39,897 bases of DNA from Bacteroidales bacterium (GTDB lineage Bacteria > Bacteroidota > Bacteroidia > Bacteroidales > JAFGHD01). Under the pieces are notes generated by a model, which ran no database searches, had not been told where the DNA came from, and worked only from the letters and a program-made list of their open reading frames with translations. How positions within the stretch are numbered: position 1 is the stretch's first letter; each line of letters opens with the position of its first letter. The stretch spans positions 1 to 39,897 of the forward strand of contig JAFGME010000054.1 in the NCBI GenBank assembly GCA_016927695.1, written 5' to 3'. Of the stretch, positions 25,401-31,755 are shown piece after piece. The position numbers and the translations under genes were made by a program.

Positions 25401-25498
25401 GCAAAGAATTCGTGAAAAAATCAGGAGGTACAATATGGGCAGAGAGCGGGGCAATAAAAGGAAGCCGGTTCTGCTTCACCATATCCGGTGAAGAATAA
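22427..25498 (+). CDS. TPR-PAS sensor histidine kinase
   Basis: A 1023-residue membrane kinase. Signal peptide 1-22; about ten TPR units across about 45-430 (recurring LGxVYYxxGNxxKALEYY-type sequence) in the periplasm; membrane helix about 485-503; a short coiled linker; PAS 1 about 535-660 (EEKYRKLVKNSPTGILYMN); PAS 2 about 662-785 (YKNLIENSLQGIF through MSQIIVAMDISGHKE); HisKA with IIAHDLRNPFNAIIGFSNLL, phospho-acceptor His808; HATPase about 905-1021 with NLISNGIKFTH, DNGVGID and GTGLGLVLCKEFV. No receiver or output domain and no adjacent response regulator gene, so its partner lies elsewhere. The architecture is common in Bacteroidota. A SirB1-family gene begins 23 bases downstream, probably on the same transcript. 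Confidence 0.92.
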   Translation: MLKKIIVTSLICLFAIFGANADTLRENHVINITRLEEKLKTSSLNEKPLIYNQLAREYLGVSDEKSLRYARNSLNLSVISDNRAEEAHAYYIIGLAYYNLDDFDKAGMNFETALTLEYNNNNPERLSDIFLHLGEVYEQKRNYDSALAYFQKSIETEQKSGNPNRLGNRYKELGDVYYKSGNLKTSLEYYFTALELEEKEDSIENIADLHNYIGIVMLDLGNYEKALEHYLTSLKMMEQLGNKQGQARSLNNIGIVYYDWGNKEKALEYYQKSMLIEEELNNERGLSGSLNNIGIIYADWGQHDLAIDFYSKSLDISKKYGDKIGIAQTMNNIGESYFGMGKHDKALENLLISLEAEKQLGNLPGTAVSYNTVGDIYFKLNKPDLALKYSDSSMAIADSLGLTAVKLSNFKLLSNIYAATGNNKKAFDYLGLYTQLKDTIYNRDFLDQMTKIQMKYEIDKKEQEKDVLIREFKEREKIIKKQKIYVFIIFFSLIVIIFIVFYDKRLKQKANLGLKMLNNRMYTQKNELSQTLTLLGQSEEKYRKLVKNSPTGILYMNTSGKILEVNDKMLEILGSPGEEKTKQINCLQFGPLKEAGLVDDILKCIETGELVYNEKPYTTKWKKKIEVRYFITPIKDKEQKITNLILNVEDITLRKDAETALIRSEMKYKNLIENSLQGIFVLQNNRLTFANNRMTGLTQYTVEELENSRIAWYDLFVHPDDREKARLMGESEIHEKLSEEIRFVRKNGTIRWIQILASPFDYEGKMSQIIVAMDISGHKESESILVESEKKLKEANATKDKFFSIIAHDLRNPFNAIIGFSNLLISSYETMDEQERKNIIKNISEASERTYKLLQNLLEWARTQTANLEFHPKMLDACVVVNEIIAELKPHADNKKITLISEIPFNTQVKSDENMLKTIIRNLISNGIKFTHPGGKVSVISGKKDHDTMICIEDNGVGIDEKDKNRLFNPDFQLRKAGTAGEAGTGLGLVLCKEFVKKSGGTIWAESGAIKGSRFCFTISGEE

Positions 25499-25521
25499 CC
25501 CTATCTTTCAGAGCCAACATT

Positions 25522-26394
25522 ATGAAGGAAAAAAATAATACTGAAATATCGGCCCTCATCAGTTTGCTCGATGAACCTGACATGTTTGTGTTTGAAAGAA
25601 TCAGGGAGAAAATACTTCATCACGGGCCGGATGCAGTGCCTTTGCTGGAAGAAGCATGGGACAATTCCTTCAACCGTTTGATACAGAACAGAATCGAAGA
25701 GATCGTCCACATGATCCAATTCCGGAGTATGTTCTCGGGGCTGAATGAATGGAAAGAATCCGGAGGCCGGGATATCATGGAGGGGATGATCATGATCACC
25801 AAATATCAGTACCCGGACCTGAATACCGATGAAATATTGAAAAAAGTTGATATCATCGGAAAGGACATCTGGCTTGAGATAAACGAAAACCTTACGGCCC
25901 TTGAAAAAATCAAAGTGATCAACCACATCGTTTTTGAGGTCCACCGCTTTCGTGGCAATAAAACCAATTTCGATAATCCGGGCAACTACTTCATCAATGA
26001 CTTGCTCAGCACACGTAAAGGAAGTCCTGTTTCCCTGGGCATCCTTTATATGTACCTGGCCCAAAAAGCAGGCATTCCCGTTTACGGGGTTGATCTCCCA
26101 CAGCATTTCATCCTGGCCTACACCGACCTGATTACCGATGAGGTTATTTCCCTGCCCAATGAGGAGGAGGTGCTTTTTTATATCAACCCGTTTAACCGCG
26201 GCGCTGTATTTACCAGAAGGGAAATTGATCTGTTTCTCAAACAACTCAATCTTAAATCAAAATCGTCATACTACCTGCCCTGCTCAAACCTGGTCATCAT
26301 AAAAAGAATGATCCAGAACCTGCGGTTTGCCTTTAAAAAATCGGGAAACAACGAAAAAGCCGCCGAACTGATGGAGCTTGAAAAAATTTTCTGA
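25522..26394 (+). CDS. SirB1-family transglutaminase-like protein
   Basis: A 290-residue protein. The C-terminal half matches the SirB1/transglutaminase-like family: FRGNKTNFDNPGNYFINDLL, then RKGSPVSLGILY and VYGVDLPQHFILAY. Ser168 sits where a transglutaminase-fold enzyme would have its Cys, with His195 downstream, so thiol catalysis is unlikely; I understand this to be usual for the family. The N-terminal ~100 residues are helical and HEAT-like (FERIREKILHHGPDAVPLLEEAW). No secretion signal, so probably cytoplasmic. It follows the TPR-PAS kinase gene closely and converges on the sugar transferase gene with 6 bases between stops. Cellular role unknown. Confidence 0.82.
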   Translation: MKEKNNTEISALISLLDEPDMFVFERIREKILHHGPDAVPLLEEAWDNSFNRLIQNRIEEIVHMIQFRSMFSGLNEWKESGGRDIMEGMIMITKYQYPDLNTDEILKKVDIIGKDIWLEINENLTALEKIKVINHIVFEVHRFRGNKTNFDNPGNYFINDLLSTRKGSPVSLGILYMYLAQKAGIPVYGVDLPQHFILAYTDLITDEVISLPNEEEVLFYINPFNRGAVFTRREIDLFLKQLNLKSKSSYYLPCSNLVIIKRMIQNLRFAFKKSGNNEKAAELMELEKIF

Positions 26395-26400
26395 CACCGG

Positions 26401-27015
26401 TTATCCGAATATTTTGACAAGTGTTTTTAGTAAAATAATCAGGTCATTCCCGGGATTCATATTCTCAATGTATCTGAGGTTCATTTCGAGCTTGTCAGGC
26501 ATGATTTGTTGGATGTAGACCTCCTCAGGGTTGTCATACTTTTTCAGAAGTATGCTCTCATCCGAGTATGCCAGGGAAGCATAGTCGGTAAGTCCGGGTC
26601 TGACGGTGAGCACTTTCAACTGCTTTTCATTGTATAACCTGACATACTTTTCCACTTCAGGCCTTGGGCCCACAAAACTCATTTCACCTTTCAGGATATT
26701 CCATAACTGCGGCAGCTCATCCAGCTTATATTTCCGAAGCCACCTTCCGACCGGGGTAATACGGGGGTCGTTCCCTCCAATGGTCAGCAATCCTTTTCTG
26801 TCGGACCCCTTATACATGGTCCTGAATTTCAGCAGCCTGAATATACGTTGGTTTTTCCCTACGCGCTGCTGGGCATAAAAAGCGCCTCCCCCGGAAGAGG
26901 CAACGATCAATAAGGATATCACAAAAAAGAAGGGCAGCAGAATCAGGATGCCCGACAGGGCTAAAAAAATATCGATCAGTCTTTTTATCATGTCAGCACA
27001 TGGGGAGGCAGTCAT
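26401..27015 (-). CDS. Small polyprenyl-phosphate sugar-1-phosphate transferase
   Basis: A 204-residue member of the bacterial sugar transferase family (catalytic domain of WbaP/PglC type). One N-terminal membrane segment (about 12-36), then [46 protein letters not shown] and [10 protein letters not shown], the family signature with its Asp-Glu pair and VGPRP. It would transfer a hexose- or amino-sugar-1-phosphate to undecaprenyl phosphate, starting a surface glycan. It is the short, single-segment form, without the large N-terminal domain of WbaP. The start ATG at 27015 overlaps the pheS stop (ATGA), suggesting coupling; an internal ATG at 26991 is an alternative. Confidence 0.92.
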   Translation of the reverse strand: MTASPCADMIKRLIDIFLALSGILILLPFFFVISLLIVASSGGGAFYAQQRVGKNQRIFRLLKFRTMYKGSDRKGLLTIGGNDPRITPVGRWLRKYKLDELPQLWNILKGEMSFVGPRPEVEKYVRLYNEKQLKVLTVRPGLTDYASLAYSDESILLKKYDNPEEVYIQQIMPDKLEMNLRYIENMNPGNDLIILLKTLVKIFG

Positions 27016-28037
27016 CAGTATTCACCGGCAAACTGCTTCAGAAAACGGATGTCGTTTTCAAAGAACAGGCGAATATCGTTGATCTGGTATTTCAGCATAG
27101 CAGTGCGTTCAATACCCAGGCCAAAAGCAAAACCGGTGTATTTGCTGCTGTCAATGTTGCAATTGTCGAGCACATTGGGATCCACCATTCCGCAACCCAA
27201 AATCTCAACCCATCCTGAATTTTTGCAAACCCTGCATCCTTTTCCGCCACAAATAAAACAGGAAATGTCCATTTCTGCCGAAGGTTCGGTGAAGGGGAAA
27301 TAAGAAGGCCTGAACCTGATCCTGGTTTCCGGTCCAAACAACTCGGTGGCAAAAAAATAAAGGGTTTGTTTCAGATCGGCAAAAGAAACATCCTCATCCA
27401 CGTAGAGGCCTTCGATCTGATGAAAGATGCAATGTGCCCTTGCCGATATCGCTTCATTCCGGAAAACCCTCCCGGGAAGGATCACCCTGATGGGCGGCTT
27501 TGTTTTCTCCATAAACCTGATCTGCACCGATGAGGTATGGGTCCGCAGCATGATATCAGGATCCCTGCCTATGAAAAAGGTGTCCTGCATGTCTCTCGCC
27601 GGGTGTTCAGGCACAAAGTTCAGGGCGGTGAAGTTATACCAGTCGTCTTCTATCTCAGGCCCTTCGGCAATGCTGAAACCAAGCCGTTCAAAAATCCTGA
27701 CAATCTCATTCCGGACTATGGTTAGGGGATGCAACGACCCTGTTTCCCTGAAACCGACAGGCATGGTCAGGTCTGGTTTTTCCACCCCTTTATCACCGGT
27801 TTTGTCAAGGATTGTTTTAGCTTCGTCAATCTTCTCCTGTACCCTGTTTTTCAGCGCATTCAGCAATAAGCCTGTGTCTTTTCTCTGAGCAGGTTCAATT
27901 TCTTTCATGCCTGCAAACAAAGCCGGGATGATTCCCTTTTTCCCTAAAAACCTGATCCTGAATAGCTCCAGGTCATCCTTTGTCTTTACTTCGACCTTAT
28001 TTATTTCGGCAATATAGCCATGAATATCGTCTTTCAT
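27015..28037 (-). CDS. pheS: Phenylalanyl-tRNA synthetase alpha subunit
   Basis: A 340-residue class II synthetase subunit that charges tRNA-Phe together with PheT. N-terminal coiled coil, then SLHPLTIVRNEIVRIFERLGF, GPEIEDDWYNFTALN, HPARDMQDTFF, motif 2 (FRNEAISARAHCIFHQIEG), the CFICGGKGCRVCKNSGWVE cysteine cluster, and motif 3 GFAFGLGIERTAMLKYQINDIR. I take the ATG at 28037 over the in-frame TTG at 28061: it matches the normal PheS N-terminus and leaves a 16-base gap after the cyclophilin gene instead of an overlap. pheT is not adjacent in this window. Confidence 0.96.
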   Translation of the reverse strand: MKDDIHGYIAEINKVEVKTKDDLELFRIRFLGKKGIIPALFAGMKEIEPAQRKDTGLLLNALKNRVQEKIDEAKTILDKTGDKGVEKPDLTMPVGFRETGSLHPLTIVRNEIVRIFERLGFSIAEGPEIEDDWYNFTALNFVPEHPARDMQDTFFIGRDPDIMLRTHTSSVQIRFMEKTKPPIRVILPGRVFRNEAISARAHCIFHQIEGLYVDEDVSFADLKQTLYFFATELFGPETRIRFRPSYFPFTEPSAEMDISCFICGGKGCRVCKNSGWVEILGCGMVDPNVLDNCNIDSSKYTGFAFGLGIERTAMLKYQINDIRLFFENDIRFLKQFAGEY

Positions 28038-28053
28038 TTGAAATAACTGTGGA

Positions 28054-28680
28054 TCATTCAACCAGCGTTATTGACATGGTAACTTCCGAAACGGGCTTGT
28101 CGGCAGCGCCGGTGGGCATGGCGGCAATTTTATCGATTACATCGAAACCGTCGATCACTTCGCCGAAAACGGTATAAGCTCCATCCAGGAAGGGCGTTCC
28201 CCCAATTTTGGTATAGGCTTTCATCTGCTGGTCAGAAAACTCTTTCCCCGACCTGGCTTCCATCCCATTGAGCTCAGATTCATCATACACCTTTCCCTGC
28301 ACGATGTAAAACTGGCAACCCGAAGAGGCTTTCAGGGGATTTACCTGATCGGCAGTGCGGGCAGCGGCAAGGGCGCCCTTTTTATGAAAGAGGCCCTCTA
28401 CAAATTCAGCCGGCACGGTGTATCCGGGATCTACCCGGCCATCGGCATTATGCCCTCCCTGTATCATAAAACCCTGAATAACCCGGTGAAAAGGTGAGCC
28501 TTCATACCAGCCATCCTTTATCAGTTTGATAAAATTATCACGGTGTTGCGGGGTTTCATCATACAGCACCGCAGTAATGTCTCCATAACTCGTACTGATG
28601 ATAATTTTTTTCTGATTTTCCTGTGCCATAATAAGATTTATTGATAATAACAATACAAGGGAAAAGCTGAGATTTTTCAT
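28054..28680 (-). CDS. Secreted cyclophilin-type peptidyl-prolyl isomerase
   Basis: A 208-residue protein with signal peptide 1-19 (cleavage after IMAQ) and a cyclophilin domain covering about 24-208. Recognisable segments: DITAVLYDETPQHRDNF, SPFHRVIQGFMIQGG (active-site Arg in FHR), KKGALAAARTADQVNPLKASSGCQFYIVQG and TVFGEVIDGFDVIDKIA. It would catalyse proline cis-trans isomerisation during folding of envelope proteins in the periplasm. It follows a paralogous lipoprotein cyclophilin gene by 18 bases, and pheS follows 16 bases later, so all three and the sugar transferase gene look like one operon. It is the soluble member of the pair. Confidence 0.93.
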   Translation of the reverse strand: MKNLSFSLVLLLSINLIMAQENQKKIIISTSYGDITAVLYDETPQHRDNFIKLIKDGWYEGSPFHRVIQGFMIQGGHNADGRVDPGYTVPAEFVEGLFHKKGALAAARTADQVNPLKASSGCQFYIVQGKVYDESELNGMEARSGKEFSDQQMKAYTKIGGTPFLDGAYTVFGEVIDGFDVIDKIAAMPTGAADKPVSEVTMSITLVE

Positions 28681-28698
28681 AAATTGAAAATTTAATTT

Positions 28699-29484
28699 TT
28701 ACTGTTGAATGATTTCTATATCCATCCTGACATCTTCGATGGGTTTATCCATATTGCCTGTTTTAACGGCGGCAATTTTATCGATCACTTCGAGCCCTTC
28801 ATAAACTTCTCCGAAAACAGTGTAGTTGTAATCGAGGAAGGAAGTGCCGCCAACGGTTTTGTACATTTTCCGTTGTTCCGGGGTGTATTTAAACCCCTGC
28901 CTGTTCTCTAACATATCCAATTCGGCATCGTTGGATGTTTTACCCTGGACAATGTAAAACTGATTGCCCGAAGAAGCCTTTTGGGGATTGATCTGGTCGG
29001 CTGTCCTTGCTGCCGCAAGAGCACCTTTTTTGTGGATGTATTCAGGGACAAACTCGGCAGGAATGGTATAACCGATGTCCTCAGTGCCATCGCCCTTTTG
29101 CCCGCCCTGTACCATAAAACGCTTGATCACACGGTGAAAGGGTGAACTTTTGTACCAGCCCTCTTTGACCAGCTTCACAAAATTATCCCGGTGTTTCGGG
29201 GTTTTGTTGTAGAGTTTTGCTTTCATGTTGCCGTAAGGGGTTTTGATCAGCACATGAATTTCCTTCTCATTGTCCATATTCTCATTTTTCTTTGGTTCTG
29301 CCTGCTGTTCTTCCCGGGGTTCCTCTTTTTGGGCATTCACCAATACTTCCTGCTTTTCTTCCGGGGATTGCTGCTTTTCCTGCAATTTGATCTCTGCTTT
29401 TTCCTCTTTGCCGGAGTTTTTGCCCGGTTCGCTGTTACAGGCAGCCAGAAGGGCCAATGAAAGAAATAAAATCAAATATCTCAT
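28699..29484 (-). CDS. Cyclophilin-type peptidyl-prolyl isomerase lipoprotein
   Basis: A 261-residue protein from the ATG at 29484 (an upstream in-frame start at 29523 would lie outside the candidate promoter and spoil the signal peptide). MRYLILFLSLALLAAC is a lipoprotein signal with Cys16 as the lipidated residue. A 60-residue Glu/Lys/Gln-rich flexible linker (about 18-78) leads to the cyclophilin domain: NMKAKLYNKTPKHRDNF, SPFHRVIKRFMVQGG, KKGALAAARTADQINPQKASSG and TVFGEVYEGLEVIDKIA. The domain is clearly paralogous to that of the next gene. Likely a periplasm-facing membrane-tethered foldase; the charged linker gives reach. First gene of the ppi-ppi-pheS-sugar transferase operon. Confidence 0.92.
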   Translation of the reverse strand: MRYLILFLSLALLAACNSEPGKNSGKEEKAEIKLQEKQQSPEEKQEVLVNAQKEEPREEQQAEPKKNENMDNEKEIHVLIKTPYGNMKAKLYNKTPKHRDNFVKLVKEGWYKSSPFHRVIKRFMVQGGQKGDGTEDIGYTIPAEFVPEYIHKKGALAAARTADQINPQKASSGNQFYIVQGKTSNDAELDMLENRQGFKYTPEQRKMYKTVGGTSFLDYNYTVFGEVYEGLEVIDKIAAVKTGNMDKPIEDVRMDIEIIQQ

Positions 29485-29512
29485 AACAAATACATTTGAA
29501 ATTTTGAGTTTG

Positions 29513-29574
29513 CAAAAGTACAAAGAAAAATGAAAAAGGGAAACTATCTGTTAACAGATTGGCATATCTGTGCC
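29513..29574 (-). promoter_or_regulatory. Candidate promoter and palindromic operator (or terminator) upstream of the cyclophilin-pheS operon
   Basis: TACTTTTG on the minus strand (29513-29520) matches the -7 box, 28 bases before the ATG at 29484. Further upstream, ATCTGTTAACAGAT (29546-29559) is a perfect 14-base palindrome, and GGCA/TGCC arms (29561-29564 and 29571-29574) form another dyad; ATCTGT recurs 20 bases apart. The palindrome is an operator candidate. As it lies just after the stop of the propeller gene (29589) and is followed by a T-rich tract on the minus strand, it could also be that gene's terminator. Confidence 0.45.
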
Positions 29575-29588
29575 AAGATTGAAAACGG

Positions 29589-31727
29589 TCAGTATATTTT
29601 GATCATTTTAACAACTTGCTTCATACTGCCTTTGGTGAGAACGCAAAAATATACTCCTGGGAGAAAAGTCCCGGTATCAAACCAGACCGAATGCTTCCCG
29701 GCCTCGGGTTCGTAGCTCTTCAGGCAGGATAGTTCGTGACCGCTGATATCAAATATTCTAAATTCTACAGTTGTCCCCGGTAAACCTGTCTCAAATTTGA
29801 TACTGGTATGGTCGTCAAACGGGTTTGGATAACAGGTCACTGTTTGATTTTCATCGAATGGGGCAGGAAAAACCTCAACATCTGTATTTACATGCTCCGT
29901 GCGTCGTAAAACGACTTTGTTTCCGACAATCCATCCATTGGTATTTTCAGCGAAGGCTATATCTTTAAGATCCCGGGAGGTCCCCGGGTATTCGTGGTGC
30001 CAGGTCTCTCCACCGTCGGCAGTTCTGAGAATCACCCCATTATTTGCAATGATCCAACCGTTGAGTGCATCAATGAAGTATGAAACAGGGTCAGAAAGCA
30101 ATACTCCCGGAATAACGATTTCATCCCATGTTTGCCCGCCACTGGCAGTTTTATATATATGGCCCCAGTATGAGGAAAGCCATCCATGCAATGAATCGGT
30201 GTAAAAAATATGAGTCGGAACAACATCCTGCAAGGTGACAATACTCCAGGTCTGACCCATGTCGGAAGAATAATACAACAATCCGGTATTTTCTAATCCA
30301 TTGTGTCCGGTCACCCAGATATTATTTGAATTAAGAACAAACAAATCCAGAAATATTTCATAATAATTGAAAAAGTTTAAAGATGCCTGCCAGGTATTGC
30401 CTCCATCTTCGGTTATAAACAAGGTAGAGTATTGATTATAAAGGTTACTGCCCAAAACCAAGCCTGTCAATGTATCAGTGAAGTCTATTTGCCAGTACAT
30501 CATGGTATCTGATGACAACATTTCAACCCAGCTTTCTCCACCATTCTCTGATTTAACTATAAAATAAGAAGGATTCTCATAACCGATCCCGGTTGCCCAG
30601 ATTTGATTCTGATCCGGAACAAAAATATCAAATAAGACACTGTCCGCTATAAGGCAATCCCATTGCTCTCCTTGGTTAACGGTTCTGTAAAGCCCCATTT
30701 CTCCGGCGATCCAGCCTTTCTGCTTATCAATGAACCGCACAGCGCTGATCTGTTTTCCAAACAGGGTGTTACAGGCATTATTCCAGTTTTCTCCTCCATC
30801 GGTCGATGTAAGAAGTTCTGGATAATCGCCGCATATTACTCCTTTTTCATCATTGAATGAAATGCATCTTGAATAACCAACTTCAATGTCAAGACCTTCC
30901 CAATCCAGTCCATAGTTATCGGTTCTCAATACGGTATCATAGCCACAAATATATCCGGTCGAATCATTGATAAAACAAACTGATTTCAATCCATGTCCCC
31001 ATTCCATATCAATGGTGTCGGTAATGGCCCAGGTCTGACCTCCGTCATCGGTTCTCATTATAGCTCCAAATGTGCTGTTGGTGATATATTTACTGTATCC
31101 TGATGCCCAGCCTTGGATTGCGTCAGTAAAAAACACTGAATAAACAACAGCAGGAGATCCAATATTGGAGGATACCCATGTTTCGCCCCCATCCTCAGTA
31201 TACATCAGGAAATCTTTTCCACCAATAACTCCATGGTTTTCATCAGTGAAAAAAACAGTAAACAATGGAAGAACAGGGCCCGGAATGAACAATTTTTCCC
31301 AGTTATCACCCCCATCGATAGTTTTCAGCAGCGTCTTGTTGCTGCCTCCGGCAAATCCAACAGATCCATTTACAAAAAATACCGAGTACATTTTTTCGTG
31401 ATAACTGTCATAGTAGGCATCGAAAGTGATCCCTCCGTCGGTTGTTCTCAATATCAATCCAGACTCACCTGAAATCCATCCGTGCTGAGGATCGGCAAAA
31501 AACACTGAAAACAATTGATCACTCGTTCCAGAATGGATTTGCTGCCATGTTTGCGCGGCATCATTTGAAGCAATAATCTTCCCGCATTCACCAATGGCCC
31601 AGCAAATATCGCCGTTCACCCAAAAAACAGAATTAAGTGGGTCTGAAACGGGAATCGGGTCAACCAGTTCCCATTGGCCCGATACCAAAAGAGGCATCAG
31701 AGATAAAATAAAAAGAATCTTTTTCAT
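29589..31727 (-). CDS. Secreted Asp-box (YCF48/BNR-like) beta-propeller protein with T9SS sorting domain
   Basis: A 712-residue protein: signal peptide 1-17, then about ten Asp-box motifs of the form TxDGGxTW (for example TIDGGDNW, TEDGGETW, TEDGGNTW, TADGGETW) spaced 40-70 residues, each in a YCF48-like blade with SVFF and GWxxG strands. This implies one or two beta-propellers covering about 20-610. The final ~80 residues (CYPNPFDDHTSIKF, FRIFDISGHEL, GVYFCVL) form a type A T9SS C-terminal signal, so the protein is exported to the cell surface. Sialidase catalytic residues are not recognisable, so a binding or adhesive role is more likely than an enzyme. The gene appears more AT-rich than the catabolic cluster beside it, which hints at a different history. 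Confidence 0.87.
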   Translation of the reverse strand: MKKILFILSLMPLLVSGQWELVDPIPVSDPLNSVFWVNGDICWAIGECGKIIASNDAAQTWQQIHSGTSDQLFSVFFADPQHGWISGESGLILRTTDGGITFDAYYDSYHEKMYSVFFVNGSVGFAGGSNKTLLKTIDGGDNWEKLFIPGPVLPLFTVFFTDENHGVIGGKDFLMYTEDGGETWVSSNIGSPAVVYSVFFTDAIQGWASGYSKYITNSTFGAIMRTDDGGQTWAITDTIDMEWGHGLKSVCFINDSTGYICGYDTVLRTDNYGLDWEGLDIEVGYSRCISFNDEKGVICGDYPELLTSTDGGENWNNACNTLFGKQISAVRFIDKQKGWIAGEMGLYRTVNQGEQWDCLIADSVLFDIFVPDQNQIWATGIGYENPSYFIVKSENGGESWVEMLSSDTMMYWQIDFTDTLTGLVLGSNLYNQYSTLFITEDGGNTWQASLNFFNYYEIFLDLFVLNSNNIWVTGHNGLENTGLLYYSSDMGQTWSIVTLQDVVPTHIFYTDSLHGWLSSYWGHIYKTASGGQTWDEIVIPGVLLSDPVSYFIDALNGWIIANNGVILRTADGGETWHHEYPGTSRDLKDIAFAENTNGWIVGNKVVLRRTEHVNTDVEVFPAPFDENQTVTCYPNPFDDHTSIKFETGLPGTTVEFRIFDISGHELSCLKSYEPEAGKHSVWFDTGTFLPGVYFCVLTKGSMKQVVKMIKIY

Positions 31728-31755
31728 GGTAAGTAAAATTAATTCAGTGTCTTCC

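Noticed and set aside
25501-26244. 247-codon minus-strand open frame opposite the SirB1-family gene
   Set aside because: The sense strand encodes clear family motifs; the antisense product has no signal, domain or plausible neighbours.
28038-28061. Longer pheS beginning at TTG 28061
   Set aside because: TTG is a rare start here, the extension would overlap the cyclophilin gene, and ATG 28037 gives the usual PheS N-terminus.
29485-29523. Longer N-terminus for the lipoprotein cyclophilin
   Set aside because: It would start upstream of the -7 box and bury the lipoprotein signal that begins at the ATG at 29484.
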